NCBI RefSeq assembly: GCF_024169245.1
Contig: NZ_JALJWP010000001.1
Location: 5,379,501-5,443,500, forward strand
From: Pseudomonas koreensis
GTDB taxonomy: Bacteria > Pseudomonadota > Gammaproteobacteria > Pseudomonadales > Pseudomonadaceae
DNA length: 64,000 nt
Reading direction: 5' to 3'
This document shows, piece after piece, positions 19,108-28,011 of this stretch. The number at the start of each line of letters is the position of its first letter. Within the stretch, counting starts at the first letter, position 1. The notes under the pieces are model-generated. The model was given only the letters and a program-made list of their open reading frames with translations, ran no database searches and was not told the DNA's origin. Position numbers and translations under genes: made by a program.

Positions 19108-19549
19108 TCTGCCCGAGCAGGTGATCGAGACCGGCGCGTAAATCATTGAGCCGGCCGAGATCCACGCCGCTGTCGCACAGCAGGCGCGCCTTCAGCGGCC
19201 CGACCTGCTCGCGCAACGCCTGCCCGGCAGGCGTCAGACTCAAATGCACTTCGCGTTCATCCCGCGCCGAGCGCCGCCGCTGCACCAGTTGCAACTGCTC
19301 CAGACGCTTGAGCAACGGCGTCAACGTGCCCGAGTCCAGCGCCAGACGTACGCCCAAGGCTTTTACCGTCGGCTGCTCCGGTGCAGCGTCCTGCCATTCC
19401 CAGAGCACCAGCATCGCCAGGTACTGCGGGTAAGTCAGACCCAATTGATCGAGCATCGGCTTGTAGGCGCGAATCACCGCCCGCGAGGCTGCGTAAAGCT
19501 TGAAGCACAACTGGCTGTCGAGCTTCAGCGAATCAACCGGCAGGCTCAT
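19091..19549 (-). CDS. ospR: MarR-family oxidative-stress regulator OspR
   Basis: 152 residues, winged-helix MarR fold with LGLTYPQYLAMLVLWEW (recognition region scaffolding) and DSGTLTPLLKRLEQ. Cys15 (SQLCFKLYAAS) aligns with the peroxide-sensing cysteine of OhrR/OspR, and a second cysteine occurs late in RLLCDSG. OspR of P. aeruginosa represses the adjacent glutathione peroxidase gene and responds to peroxide. The start overlaps the gpx stop by four bases, so it is translated from the gpx message and is autoregulated with it. Its stop overlaps the end of sagS by 17 bases. Confidence 0.88.
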   Translation of the reverse strand: MSLPVDSLKLDSQLCFKLYAASRAVIRAYKPMLDQLGLTYPQYLAMLVLWEWQDAAPEQPTVKALGVRLALDSGTLTPLLKRLEQLQLVQRRRSARDEREVHLSLTPAGQALREQVGPLKARLLCDSGVDLGRLNDLRAGLDHLLGQIKTLA

Positions 19550-20031
19550 TTCAGCAGAGCTTCGATCTCGGAGCTCAAGTCCTGCGGCTTGGTCGTCGGG
19601 GCGAAACGCTTGACCAACTCGCCGTCCTTGCCGATGAGGAATTTGGTGAAGTTCCACTTGATGCCTTGGGAGCCAAGCAACCCAGGGGCGCGCTTCTTCA
19701 ACTGCACGAACAGTGGGTGAGCATCGGCGCCGTTGACGTCGATCTTCTTGAACAGCGGGAAGCTGACGCCGAAATTCAGCTCGCAGAACTCACTGATGGC
19801 GCCCTCATTACCGGGTTCCTGTTTGCCGAACTGGTTGCAGGGGAAACCCAATACCACCAGCCCCTGGTCCTTATAGGTCTGCCAGAGTTCTTCGAGGCCT
19901 TTGTATTGCGGCGTGAAGCCACACTTGCTCGCCGTGTTGACCACCAGCACCGCTTTGCCGGCGAAATCGGCCAAGGTCTTTTGCTCACCCTTGATGGTCG
20001 TGCACGGGATATTCAGCAGGTTGTCGCTCAT
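19546..20031 (-). CDS. gpx: Glutathione peroxidase
   Basis: 161 residues; the cysteine form of the family. The active-site Cys37 lies in NTASKCGFTPQYKGL, the catalytic Gln in PCNQFGKQEPG and the Trp in KWNFTKFLIG. It reduces H2O2 and organic peroxides in the cytoplasm using glutathione or thioredoxin. First gene of a two-gene operon with ospR; two palindromes in the upstream region are likely regulator sites. Confidence 0.93.
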   Translation of the reverse strand: MSDNLLNIPCTTIKGEQKTLADFAGKAVLVVNTASKCGFTPQYKGLEELWQTYKDQGLVVLGFPCNQFGKQEPGNEGAISEFCELNFGVSFPLFKKIDVNGADAHPLFVQLKKRAPGLLGSQGIKWNFTKFLIGKDGELVKRFAPTTKPQDLSSEIEALLK

Positions 20032-20073
20032 GGGACGGCTCCGCAATGGTCGGGAAAGCGCAAACATAACGAG

Positions 20074-20100
20074 CAATTGAATTGTGTGCAATCTAATTGC
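20074..20100 (-). promoter_or_regulatory. Paired palindromes before gpx, likely OspR operator
   Basis: CAATTGAATTG (20074-20084) and GCAATCTAATTGC (20088-20100) are two adjacent palindromes built on CAATT/AATTG, 43-70 bases before the gpx start. OhrR-class regulators bind AT-rich inverted repeats of this sort, so they are probable OspR sites for gpx-ospR (inference). Confidence 0.55.
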
Positions 20101-20135
20101 CGGATAAAAAGGCGACGCAATGTCGCCTGTTCTGT

Positions 20136-20531
20136 TTATTCGCGGGGTTTGAGATCCAGGCACACCGAGTTGATGCAATAACGCAGTCCGGTCGGTGGCG
20201 GGCCGTCCGGGAACACGTGCCCCAGATGCGCATCGCAGCGCGCGCATTTCACTTCGGTGCGGATCATGCCGTGGCTGGTGTCGCGAATTTCAGTCATCGC
20301 GCTTTCGCCGATTGGCGCGTAGAAGCTCGGCCAGCCGCAGCCGGAGTCGAACTTGGTCTTGGAGTCGAACAGCGGCTCGTCGCAGCAGACGCAGTGGTAG
20401 ACACCGTCGATTTTCGTGTCGTTGTATTTGCCGGAGAACGGGCGCTCGGTGGCACTCAGACGGCAGACGTTGTACTGCTCGGGGTCGAGCATGGCCTTCC
20501 ACTCTTCCAGGGTTTTCTGCAACTTTTCCAT
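20136..20531 (-). CDS. msrB: Methionine-(R)-sulfoxide reductase B
   Basis: 131 residues from ATG 20531 (ATG 20534 and GTG 20537 are also possible after GAGG). The zinc site is CVCC (47-50) and CARC (96-99); the catalytic cysteine is Cys119 in [11 protein letters not shown]. It repairs methionine-R-sulfoxide in proteins. It lies just upstream of gpx in the same direction with a separate promoter region between. Its own leader contains a terminator-like hairpin. Confidence 0.93.
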   Translation of the reverse strand: MEKLQKTLEEWKAMLDPEQYNVCRLSATERPFSGKYNDTKIDGVYHCVCCDEPLFDSKTKFDSGCGWPSFYAPIGESAMTEIRDTSHGMIRTEVKCARCDAHLGHVFPDGPPPTGLRYCINSVCLDLKPRE

Positions 20532-20550
20532 CATCACACCTCAGCGGCTG

Positions 20551-20586
20551 AAAAAGCCCGATCTGTACCTTTTCCACGGATCGGGC
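20551..20586 (-). terminator. Terminator-like hairpin in the msrB leader
   Basis: Read leftward, GCCCGATC, a 15-base loop and GATCGGGC form an 8-base perfect stem followed directly by five uridines, ending 20 bases before the msrB start and ahead of its ribosome site. Upstream, TTGAAT-17-CAGACT near 20637-20609 could be the promoter. It cannot serve the rightward alaA gene, which has no T-run on that side. It may attenuate msrB or end a small RNA. Confidence 0.45.
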
Positions 20587-20755
20587 GGCACGTATGATTG
20601 CGCCTCGTCACGCGCCAGTCTGGCAGCCAGACCGGGCGCATTCAAACGGATTCTGAGCGCAAAAGCGTCAGACCTCCGCCTGTGCGAAGACGCAGCAATC
20701 CCAGTACGGTTGTCCATCCGCCGCCTGGATCGTTCATTTTCGGGATCACATCGCC

Positions 20756-21967
20756 ATGCAGTTCAGCAAATCGAACAAGCTCGCCAACGTCTGCTACGAC
20801 ATTCGCGGCCCGGTGCTCAAGCACGCCAAACGACTGGAAGAGGAAGGCCAGCGCATCCTCAAGCTGAACATCGGCAACCCGGCGCCGTTTGGTTTCGAAG
20901 CGCCGGACGAAATTCTTCAGGACGTGATCCGCAACCTGCCGACCGCGCAAGGCTACAGCGACTCCAAAGGCCTGTTCAGCGCGCGCAAAGCGGTGATGCA
21001 GTACTACCAGCAGAAGCAGGTCGAAGGCGTCGGCATCGAAGACATCTACCTGGGCAACGGCGTTTCCGAACTGATCGTGATGTCGCTGCAGGCGCTGCTC
21101 AACAACGGCGACGAAGTGCTGGTTCCAGCGCCGGACTACCCGTTGTGGACCGCTGCCGTCAGCCTCGCCGGTGGTAACGCGGTGCACTACCTGTGCGACG
21201 AAGGCGCCGACTGGTTCCCGGATCTGGCCGACATCAAGGCCAAAATCACCCCGAACACCAAAGCCATGGTGATCATCAATCCGAACAACCCGACCGGCGC
21301 GGTTTACTCGAAAGAAGTGTTGCTGGGCATGCTGGAAATCGCCCGCGCGCACAACCTGGTGGTGTTCTCCGACGAGATTTACGACAAGATTCTTTATGAT
21401 GACGCCGTGCATATCTGCACCGCTTCGCTGGCGCCGGACCTGCTCTGCCTGACCTTCAACGGGCTGTCGAAATCCTACCGCGTGGCCGGCTTCCGCTCCG
21501 GCTGGATCGCCATCTCCGGGCCGAAACACAACGCGCAGAGCTACATCGAAGGCATCGACATGCTGGCCAACATGCGTCTGTGCGCCAACGTGCCGAGCCA
21601 GCATGCGATCCAGACTGCGCTGGGCGGTTATCAGAGCATTAATGACCTCGTCCTGCCGCAGGGTCGCCTGCTGGAACAGCGCAACCGCACATGGGAACTG
21701 CTCAACGACATTCCCGGCGTCAGCTGCGTAAAGCCGATGGGCGCGCTGTATGCGTTCCCGAAAATCGACCCGAAGGTTTGCCCGATCCATAACGACGAGA
21801 AGTTCGTTCTCGACCTGCTGCTTTCCGAGAAACTGCTGGTGGTACAGGGCACGGCATTCAACTGGCCGTGGCCGGATCACTTCCGCGTGGTCACCCTGCC
21901 CCGCGTCGATGATCTGGAAATGGCCATCGGCCGCATCGGCAACTTCCTCAAGTCCTACCGCCAGTAA
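20756..21967 (+). CDS. alaA: Pyridoxal-phosphate aminotransferase, AlaA type
   Basis: 403 residues, class I/II aminotransferase. The N-terminal segment MQFSKSNKLANVCYDIRG is characteristic of the AlaA (YfbQ) group; the PLP lysine is in FNGLSKSYRVAGFRSGW, with the cofactor motifs NPNNPTGA and SDEIYDKI. It transfers the amino group of glutamate to pyruvate, making alanine. Divergent from msrB across 224 bases. Full length. Confidence 0.9.
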   Translation: MQFSKSNKLANVCYDIRGPVLKHAKRLEEEGQRILKLNIGNPAPFGFEAPDEILQDVIRNLPTAQGYSDSKGLFSARKAVMQYYQQKQVEGVGIEDIYLGNGVSELIVMSLQALLNNGDEVLVPAPDYPLWTAAVSLAGGNAVHYLCDEGADWFPDLADIKAKITPNTKAMVIINPNNPTGAVYSKEVLLGMLEIARAHNLVVFSDEIYDKILYDDAVHICTASLAPDLLCLTFNGLSKSYRVAGFRSGWIAISGPKHNAQSYIEGIDMLANMRLCANVPSQHAIQTALGGYQSINDLVLPQGRLLEQRNRTWELLNDIPGVSCVKPMGALYAFPKIDPKVCPIHNDEKFVLDLLLSEKLLVVQGTAFNWPWPDHFRVVTLPRVDDLEMAIGRIGNFLKSYRQ

Positions 21968-21975
21968 AGGGCCAG

Positions 21976-22006
21976 CAGTGCGCAACGGATTGGCTGTTGC
22001 GCACTG
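21976..22006 (+). terminator. Hairpin after alaA
   Basis: CAGTGCGCAAC and GTTGCGCACTG make a perfect 11-base stem with a 9-base loop, eight bases after the alaA stop. There is no clear T-run, so it may be a weak terminator or a message-stabilising structure. The rest of the 303-base gap to htpX holds only the htpX promoter and ribosome site. Confidence 0.4.
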
Positions 22007-22196
22007 TCTGATTCAGCAACACATCTTTAACCCGCACCTTTGCAGCCCTTCTACACTTGCGATGCGAGCCGTGCAGACGTGTCTGACCTAATGGCGGCGG
22101 GACGAAAGGGTGTGTCATCCGTATCGGAATCAAGGGTGGGAATTTTCTTTTCCCTCAGGAAACCGCTGTAGGACACAGTTTGAAATAGTCACTCGG

Positions 22197-22225
22197 TTGA
22201 ATACCCCGATGCCGCACCTTATATA
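22197..22225 (+). promoter_or_regulatory. Promoter of htpX
   Basis: TTGAAT and TATATA are separated by 17 bases, a good sigma-70 promoter; transcription would start near 22232, about 40 bases before the htpX start and just ahead of GAGGAG. I see no heat-shock sigma-32 consensus here. Confidence 0.6.
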
Positions 22226-22270
22226 CCCCGCAGTACGCTACATCTTTAGCTTGAGGAGAGTTCTACAACC

Positions 22271-23158
22271 ATGATGCGCATCCTGCTGTTTTTGGCCACT
22301 AACCTGGCGGTCGTGCTGATAGCCAGCATCACCCTGAGCCTGTTCGGCTTCAACGGGTTCATGGCGGCCAACGGGGTCGACCTTGACCTCAGTCAGCTGC
22401 TGGTTTTCTGTGCGGTCTTTGGTTTCGCCGGTTCGCTGTTTTCGCTGTTCATCTCCAAGTGGATGGCGAAGATGAGCACCGGTACGCAAATCATCAGCCA
22501 GCCACGCACCCGTCATGAGCAATGGCTGCTGCAAACGGTCGAGCAACTGTCCCGTGAAGCCGGAATCAAGATGCCTGAAGTCGGTATCTTCCCGGCCTAC
22601 GAAGCGAACGCCTTTGCCACCGGCTGGAACAAGAACGACGCGCTGGTCGCCGTAAGCCAGGGCCTGCTCGAGCGTTTTTCGCCCGATGAAGTGAAAGCCG
22701 TGCTGGCCCACGAAATCGGTCACGTCGCCAATGGTGACATGGTGACTCTGGCGCTGATCCAGGGCGTAGTGAACACCTTTGTGATGTTCTTCGCGCGGAT
22801 CATCGGTAACTTCGTCGACAAGGTGATCTTCAAGAACGAAGAAGGCCAGGGCATCGCCTACTATGTGGCGACCATTTTCGCCGAACTGGTGCTGGGCATT
22901 CTCGCCAGCGCAATCGTCATGTGGTTCTCGCGCAAGCGCGAATTCCGTGCCGACGAAGCCGGCGCCCGCCTGGCGGGTACCAGCGCTATGATCGGCGCAC
23001 TGCAACGTCTGCGCGCCGAACAGGGCCTGCCAGTGCACATGCCCGACACCCTGAACGCCTTTGGCATCAACGGTGGCATCAAACAGGGCTTCGCCCGCAT
23101 GTTCATGAGCCACCCGCCGCTGGAAGAGCGTATTGACGCATTGCGTCGTCGCGGTTGA
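22271..23158 (+). CDS. htpX: Membrane zinc protease HtpX
   Basis: 295 residues. Two N-terminal membrane helices (about 4-25 and 33-55), zinc motif HEIGH at 147-151, two more helices (about 160-180 and 196-215) and the third ligand Glu in [10 protein letters not shown]. HtpX degrades misfolded inner-membrane proteins alongside FtsH. The start is eleven bases after GAGGAG. A strong terminator follows. Confidence 0.95.
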   Translation: MMRILLFLATNLAVVLIASITLSLFGFNGFMAANGVDLDLSQLLVFCAVFGFAGSLFSLFISKWMAKMSTGTQIISQPRTRHEQWLLQTVEQLSREAGIKMPEVGIFPAYEANAFATGWNKNDALVAVSQGLLERFSPDEVKAVLAHEIGHVANGDMVTLALIQGVVNTFVMFFARIIGNFVDKVIFKNEEGQGIAYYVATIFAELVLGILASAIVMWFSRKREFRADEAGARLAGTSAMIGALQRLRAEQGLPVHMPDTLNAFGINGGIKQGFARMFMSHPPLEERIDALRRRG

Positions 23159-23178
23159 TTCAACCAGTTTAAAAAGAA

Positions 23179-23205
23179 GGCCCGCAGTGATGCGGGCCTT
23201 TTTTT
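23179..23205 (+). terminator. Intrinsic terminator of htpX
   Basis: GGCCCGC, a six-base loop and GCGGGCC are followed by seven thymines. It lies 20 bases after the htpX stop. Confidence 0.9.
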
Positions 23206-23240
23206 GTGTCCGACAATTATGCGCTGGCAGTGCCGACCCT

Positions 23241-23305
23241 TTCGCGAGCAGGCTCGCTCCCACCTTTGAAATGCATTCCCCTGTGGGAGCGAGCCTGCTC
23301 GCGAA
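23241..23305. repeat. REP pair, GCGAGCAGGCTCGCTCCC type
   Basis: Inverted arms of about 23 bases starting TTCGCGAGCAGG and ending CCTGCTCGCGAA, separated by 19 bases. It sits between the converging htpX and tpm genes. One of about eleven REP-type pairs in the window. Confidence 0.85.
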
Positions 23306-23329
23306 GACGCCGGAACTGTTAACAAACAA

Positions 23330-23986
23330 CTATCTGGAGGAAACCCGGTAAACCCGCTCCACCAGCCATTCAGCCCCAGCCTGCAGAAACTTCGGGCTTT
23401 CGGCCAAGACATCCCGCTCTTCCAGCCTCTCCACCTGCCAAGCCTCACCCAGCAATCGCTGCACCTCATCATCATTCACCGCAAACGGCGGCCCCGGAAT
23501 CTGCGCCTGATCGTAATCCAGGGTAATCACCAGCCCTTTCATCCCCTGCGCCAGCAGCTGCTGCAGATGCGCCGCGTAGCGCTCGCGCATCGCCTCCGGC
23601 AAGGCAATCAACGCCGCGCGGTCGTACAGCGCAGCGCAATCTGCGACGTCCTCTGCCGTCAGTGCAAAAAAATCACCGCACCATAATTCGAACGCACCAG
23701 TGCGATAAACCTTGAATGCACCCTGCTCGCTGATCTGCGGCTGCAACTGATGTTCGCTGAAAAACTCCTCGACAGCCTTTTCCGACAGTTCAACCCCGAG
23801 CACCGAATGCCCCTGCCCGGCGAGCCAGAGCAAATCCAGACTTTTCCCGCAAAGGGGCACCAGCACACGCGCCGACGACGCAATCGCCAGATCCGGCCAG
23901 TAGCGCTGCAAATACGGGTTGGCCTCGGGCTGATGAAAGCCAATCTGGTTGGAATCCCATTTCTTGTACCAAAACTCAGGCTGCAT
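23330..23986 (-). CDS. tpm: Thiopurine S-methyltransferase
   Basis: 218 residues, starting [19 protein letters not shown], the standard opening of the bacterial TPMT family. SAM-binding motif is [20 protein letters not shown]. These SAM-dependent enzymes methylate thiopurines, selenium and tellurium compounds; in pseudomonads tpm is tied to tellurite and selenite resistance. It converges on htpX across a terminator and a REP pair. Confidence 0.92.
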   Translation of the reverse strand: MQPEFWYKKWDSNQIGFHQPEANPYLQRYWPDLAIASSARVLVPLCGKSLDLLWLAGQGHSVLGVELSEKAVEEFFSEHQLQPQISEQGAFKVYRTGAFELWCGDFFALTAEDVADCAALYDRAALIALPEAMRERYAAHLQQLLAQGMKGLVITLDYDQAQIPGPPFAVNDDEVQRLLGEAWQVERLEERDVLAESPKFLQAGAEWLVERVYRVSSR

Positions 23987-24089
23987 GGCTCACTCCCGAA
24001 AAACCGATGAAAAACCGCAGAAACTTATATTGGATTCAGATCGATGACCTGACTGAAGATGGCTCATCTTAACGCTGAGGAGTCCGTCC

Positions 24090-24857
24090 ATGTTGCCCAG
24101 CCTGTTTATCTCCCACGGTTCACCGATGCTGGCGCTGGAACCCGGTGCCAGCGGCCCGGCATTGGCACGACTGGCCGCCGAGTTGCCACGCCCCAAAGCC
24201 ATCGTCATCGTCTCGGCACATTGGGAAAGCCAAGAGCTGCTGGTGGGCAGCCATCCGCATCCGGAGACCTGGCACGACTTCGGCGGTTTTCCGCGAGCGC
24301 TGTTCGAAGTGCAATATCCAGCGCCGGGCAATCCGCGGTTGGCAGCCGAAGTGGCTGAGCTGCTGAACGCCAATAACCTGCCGGCGCGTCTCGATCCGCA
24401 ACGGCCGTTCGATCATGGCGTCTGGGTGCCGTTGTCGCTGATGTATCCGCAGGCCGATATTCCAGTGGTGCAAGTCTCGCTGCCGAGTCGTGGCGGGCCG
24501 GCGTTGCAGACACGAGTTGGCCGTGCGCTGGCGAGCCTGCGCGAACAGGGCATTCTGTTGATCGGCTCCGGCAGCATCACCCATAACCTGCGCGAGCTGG
24601 ACTGGCATGCCGGGCCGGAAAGCGTTGAACCATGGGCGCGGGACTTCCGTGACTGGGTAATCGAAAGGCTCGCAGCCGACGATGAGGCGGCGCTGCACGA
24701 CTATCGTCGGCAAGCGCCGAATGCCGTGCGCAGTCACCCGAGTGATGAGCATTTGTTGCCGTTGTATTTTGCGCGCGGTGCTGGCGGTGAGTTCAGCGTG
24801 GCGCATCAGGGCTTTACGATGGGCGCGTTGGGTATGGATATTTATCGTTTCGGTTAA
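24090..24857 (+). CDS. Class III extradiol dioxygenase, DODA/YgiD-like
   Basis: 255 residues. Metal ligands of the LigB-type fold are visible: His in FISHGSPM, His in VSAHWESQE, His in FDHGVWVPL and a late His in GSITHNLRELD. E. coli YgiD and plant DODA in this group cleave 4,5 of L-DOPA; the substrate here is not known. The gene faces tpm divergently with about 100 bases between. Confidence 0.85.
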   Translation: MLPSLFISHGSPMLALEPGASGPALARLAAELPRPKAIVIVSAHWESQELLVGSHPHPETWHDFGGFPRALFEVQYPAPGNPRLAAEVAELLNANNLPARLDPQRPFDHGVWVPLSLMYPQADIPVVQVSLPSRGGPALQTRVGRALASLREQGILLIGSGSITHNLRELDWHAGPESVEPWARDFRDWVIERLAADDEAALHDYRRQAPNAVRSHPSDEHLLPLYFARGAGGEFSVAHQGFTMGALGMDIYRFG

Positions 24858-24861
24858 CAGC

Positions 24862-24939
24862 AAAAGATCGCAGCCTTCGGCAGTTCCTACAGTGGATCAC
24901 ATTCCAAAATGCAGGAGCTGCCGAAGGCTGCGATCTTTT
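24862..24939. repeat. REP pair, GATCGCAGCCTTCGGCAG type
   Basis: Inverted arms of about 30 bases (AAAAGATCGCAGCC... and ...GGCTGCGATCTTTT) around a short loop, directly after the dioxygenase stop. The left arm has one change (cagttcc for cagctcc). This is a different arm family from the GCGAGCA type. Confidence 0.85.
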
Positions 24940-24955
24940 GATCTTGAGAACAGGC

Positions 24956-24989
24956 AAAAAAAATCCCCGAACCAGTCGGGGATTTTTTT
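24956..24989. terminator. Bidirectional terminator between dioxygenase and deaD
   Basis: ATCCCCGA, a five-base loop and TCGGGGAT are flanked by eight A on the left and seven T on the right, so it works in both directions. It separates the converging dioxygenase and helicase genes. Confidence 0.9.
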
Positions 24990-25017
24990 ATCTGCGATCA
25001 ATCAACCCAAGGGCGGA

Positions 25018-26691
25018 TCAATCTTCGCGGTAGCGACGCAGCTTGAGCTGCTTACCGGCCACGCGAGTGTCCTTCAGTTTGGTCAGGAGTTTTTCCAGAC
25101 CTTCTTCCGGCAGCTCGACGAGGCTGAAGCTGTCCCGCACCTGGATGCGACCGATCGCTTCACGGGCCAGACCGCCTTCGTTGAGGATGGCGCCCAGCAG
25201 GTTTTTCGCAGCGATACCGTCACGCGCACCCAGCGCGGTACGGCAACGAGCACGGCCTTCGCCCAAAGGCATTGGCGCGCGACGCTCGCGGTCACCACGG
25301 TCCGGACGATCACCGGTGCGCTCAGGACGGTCGCCACGCGGTGCGTTGTTCGGCACCAGCGGACGTTCCTTCTCGATCGCCGCCAGGTTCAGCGCTTGAC
25401 CGTTGGTAGCCTTGCGCAGCAGCGCAGCAGCCAGTGCACGCGGGGTGCAACCGATGTCGGCGGTCAGGCGATCGAGCAGTTCACCGTGAGTCGATTCGGC
25501 ATCAGCAACCAGCGGCGACAGGCTGTTGGTCAGTTTCTTGATGCGTGCATCGAGCACAGCCTGAGCGTCCGGCAGGCGGACTTCAGCAACTTTCTGACCG
25601 GTCACACGCTCGATCACTTGCAGCATGCGGCGCTCACGTGGAGTCACCAGCAGCAGCGCACGACCTTCGCGACCGGCACGACCGGTACGGCCGATACGGT
25701 GCACGTAGGACTCCGGGTCGTACGGCATGTCAACGTTGAACACGTGAGTGATGCGCGGAACGTCCAGACCACGGGCAGCAACGTCGGTCGCGACAACGAT
25801 GTCCAGACGGCCATCTTTCAGCGAGTCGATAACGCGCTCACGCTGGTTCTGGGCGATATCACCGTTCAGCGCCGCGGCTTTGTAGCCTTTGGCGTCGAGA
25901 GCGCTGGCCAGGTCCAGAGTGGCCTGCTTGGTGCGCACGAACATGATCAGTGCGTCGAAGTCTTCGACTTCCAGCAGGCTGAGCACGGCCGAGGTTTTCT
26001 GGTCAGCGTGAACCAACAGGTGAGCCTGTTCGATCGCGGTAACGGTCTGGGTCTTGGTCTGGATCTTGACGTGTTGCGGATCGCGCAGGTGGCGTTCGGC
26101 AATGGCGCGAATCGACTGCGGCAGGGTCGCCGAGAACAACACGGTCTGGCGGGTTGCTGGCAGAGCCTTGAAGATGACTTCCAGGTCATCCATGAAGCCA
26201 AGCTTCAACATTTCGTCGGCTTCGTCGAGAACCAGATGGTTCACGGTCGACAGAACTTTCTCGTCGCGACGCAGGTGGTCGCACAGACGACCCGGAGTAG
26301 CGACAACGATCTGTGCGCCATTACGGATTGCCTTGAGTTGCGGGCCCATCGGCGCGCCGCCGTAAACGGCCACGACGGTAACGCCTGGCATTTGCTTGGC
26401 GTAGGTTTCAAAAGCGGTTGCTACTTGCAGCGCCAACTCTCGGGTTGGCGCCAGGATCAGGGCTTGCGGTTCGCGCTTGGCAGGATCGATGCGGTGCAGA
26501 ATAGGCAGTGCGAACGCGGCGGTTTTACCGGTACCGGTTTGCGCCTGGCCAATCATGTCCTGGCCGGCCATGATGATCGGGATCGATTGCTGCTGAATCG
26601 CCGAAGGCTCTTCGTAGCCAGTCGCTGCGACGGCTGCAAGGATATTCGGGTTGAGATTAAAAGCGGCGAATCCGCCGGTTTCCTGGGTCAT
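25018..26691 (-). CDS. deaD: DEAD-box RNA helicase DeaD/CsdA
   Basis: 557 residues from ATG 26691; the upstream extension to 26742 lies in the leader. Helicase motifs in order: Q motif (GYEEPSAIQQQSIP), AQTGTGKT, PTRELA, DEAD (VLDEADEM), SAT, and HRIGRTGRAG. Residues about 430-480 are an Arg/Asp linker (RGDRPERTGDRPDRGDRERR-like) and the last 75 residues a DbpA-type RNA-binding domain. DeaD unwinds RNA in ribosome assembly and cold adaptation. The long structured leader supports cold-shock control. Confidence 0.92.
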   Translation of the reverse strand: MTQETGGFAAFNLNPNILAAVAATGYEEPSAIQQQSIPIIMAGQDMIGQAQTGTGKTAAFALPILHRIDPAKREPQALILAPTRELALQVATAFETYAKQMPGVTVVAVYGGAPMGPQLKAIRNGAQIVVATPGRLCDHLRRDEKVLSTVNHLVLDEADEMLKLGFMDDLEVIFKALPATRQTVLFSATLPQSIRAIAERHLRDPQHVKIQTKTQTVTAIEQAHLLVHADQKTSAVLSLLEVEDFDALIMFVRTKQATLDLASALDAKGYKAAALNGDIAQNQRERVIDSLKDGRLDIVVATDVAARGLDVPRITHVFNVDMPYDPESYVHRIGRTGRAGREGRALLLVTPRERRMLQVIERVTGQKVAEVRLPDAQAVLDARIKKLTNSLSPLVADAESTHGELLDRLTADIGCTPRALAAALLRKATNGQALNLAAIEKERPLVPNNAPRGDRPERTGDRPDRGDRERRAPMPLGEGRARCRTALGARDGIAAKNLLGAILNEGGLAREAIGRIQVRDSFSLVELPEEGLEKLLTKLKDTRVAGKQLKLRRYRED

Positions 26692-26730
26692 GGGTCTGCC
26701 TCTAAGTGCATCCGCAAAGACCCATGCTCC

Positions 26731-26916
26731 AAAGCTGCGCATGCCGTGTTGAGACTCAAGAGTCGCCCTGGCAGCTTTGTCGGCGGGGATTTGCGAAAAC
26801 GAATGAATGAAGATGAATCGTCAAGGGAGAGCCCGCAATGCGGACGTGCAGCCGAAGCTGACTTCGGGAAATGCGCTACCTAAACGCGGCCCGGTTAAAG
26901 GCCGGCGCGCACTATA
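26731..26916 (-). promoter_or_regulatory. deaD promoter and structured leader
   Basis: Read leftward, TATAGT at 26916-26911 is a good -10 element, giving a leader of about 213 bases. In the leader AAAGCTGC/GCAGCTTT (26731-26738 with 26771-26778) enclose TTGAG/CTCAA (26749-26759), a nested hairpin. Long structured leaders are typical of cold-shock messages. The rest of the 419-base gap 26692-27110 shows no gene. Confidence 0.5.
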
Positions 26917-27110
26917 CCGGATTTCGCCCGAAAAGGGAGCTTTTTTTAACGACACAATCCGTGTGTCACCGCCGTGCAACGGGGTTTTGCGGATAATCGC
27001 GCCACGGTCTATTTTGCAAGGGCCCGGCCCTGTGGGCGATGCCGCTAAAACGATTCACCGAGCTGCGGCAAAGCGCCGCGCCTTTGCCCTTCCCGCTTGA
27101 GGATTTCGCC

Positions 27111-27902
27111 ATGAACCAGCCCTGCGCCGGCCGCGTCAGCCGAGAACGTCGTGGTCACCTGCACCTTATCGGCCTCGATCGGGCGGCCAAGCGCAACGCC
27201 TTCGACCTCGACCTGCTCAACGACCTGAGCCGCGCCTATGGCGAGTTCGAAGCCGACCGCGAAGCGCGGGTGGCCGTGGTGTTCGGCCACGGTGAACACT
27301 TCACCGCCGGGCTCGATCTGGTCAATGCCAGCGCCGCCCTGGCCGAAGGCTGGCAGGTGCCGCCCGGCGGTTGCGACCCCTGGGGCGTTTTCGTTGGGCC
27401 CCGGGTGAGCAAACCGGTAATTGTCGCCGCGCAGGGTTACTGCCTGACCATCGGCATCGAGTTGATGCTGGCGGCAGACATCAACCTGTGCGCGAGCAAT
27501 ACCCGCTTCGCGCAGATGGAAGTGCAGCGTGGGATCTTTCCTTTTGGCGGCGCGACTTTGCGTTTTCAGCAAATCGCCGGCTGGGGCAATGCGATGCGCT
27601 GGTTGCTCACCGGCGATGAGTTTGATGCCCACGATGCGTTGCGTTTGGGCCTGGTGCAGGAAGTGATGGCCAGCGAAGACCTGATGCCCCGGGCGATCGA
27701 GCTGGCCGAGCGGATTGCCCGACAGGCGCCGCTGGGCGTGCAGGCGACGCTGATGTCAGCGCGACAGGCTCGGTATGAAGGTGAAACAGCAGCGGCGCAG
27801 GGGTTGCCGGCGCTGGTGAAGAAGTTGCTCGCCACTGAGGATGCCAGGGAGGGGGTGCGGTCGATGGTGGAGCGGCGGCCAGGGATCTTCAAAGGGATCT
27901 GA
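27111..27902 (+). CDS. Crotonase/enoyl-CoA hydratase family protein
   Basis: 263 residues from ATG 27111 after TTGAGGA; a longer reading from 27039 lacks a ribosome site. Crotonase fold with the CoA oxyanion segment GHGEHFTAGLDL and a second one in AAQGYCLTIGIELMLAAD. The usual second catalytic Glu position reads QRGIFPFGGA, so hydratase activity is uncertain; the subgroup annotates as crotonase. Position after deaD matches P. aeruginosa PA2840-PA2841 order. Confidence 0.85.
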   Translation: MNQPCAGRVSRERRGHLHLIGLDRAAKRNAFDLDLLNDLSRAYGEFEADREARVAVVFGHGEHFTAGLDLVNASAALAEGWQVPPGGCDPWGVFVGPRVSKPVIVAAQGYCLTIGIELMLAADINLCASNTRFAQMEVQRGIFPFGGATLRFQQIAGWGNAMRWLLTGDEFDAHDALRLGLVQEVMASEDLMPRAIELAERIARQAPLGVQATLMSARQARYEGETAAAQGLPALVKKLLATEDAREGVRSMVERRPGIFKGI

Positions 27903-27920
27903 AAGTTGCACCGTTCATGA

Positions 27921-28000
27921 TGCCCCCTTCGCGAGCAAGCTCGCTCCCACAGGGGGAACGCATTCCAAATGTGGGAGCGAGCTTGCTCGCGAAGGGGGCA
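27921..28000. repeat. REP pair with 30-base perfect arms
   Basis: Arms TGCCCCCTTCGCGAGCAAGC... (27921-27950) and its complement (27971-28000) are perfect over 30 bases with a 20-base loop. It separates the converging crotonase and spermidine-synthase-like genes. Confidence 0.9.
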
Positions 28001-28011
28001 TCAATGACAAA

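Noticed and set aside
24682..26883. 733-residue open frame opposite deaD
   Set aside because: It lies entirely over the DEAD-box helicase gene on the other strand and encodes only low-complexity, His/Gln-rich sequence; it is an artefact of high-GC codon bias.
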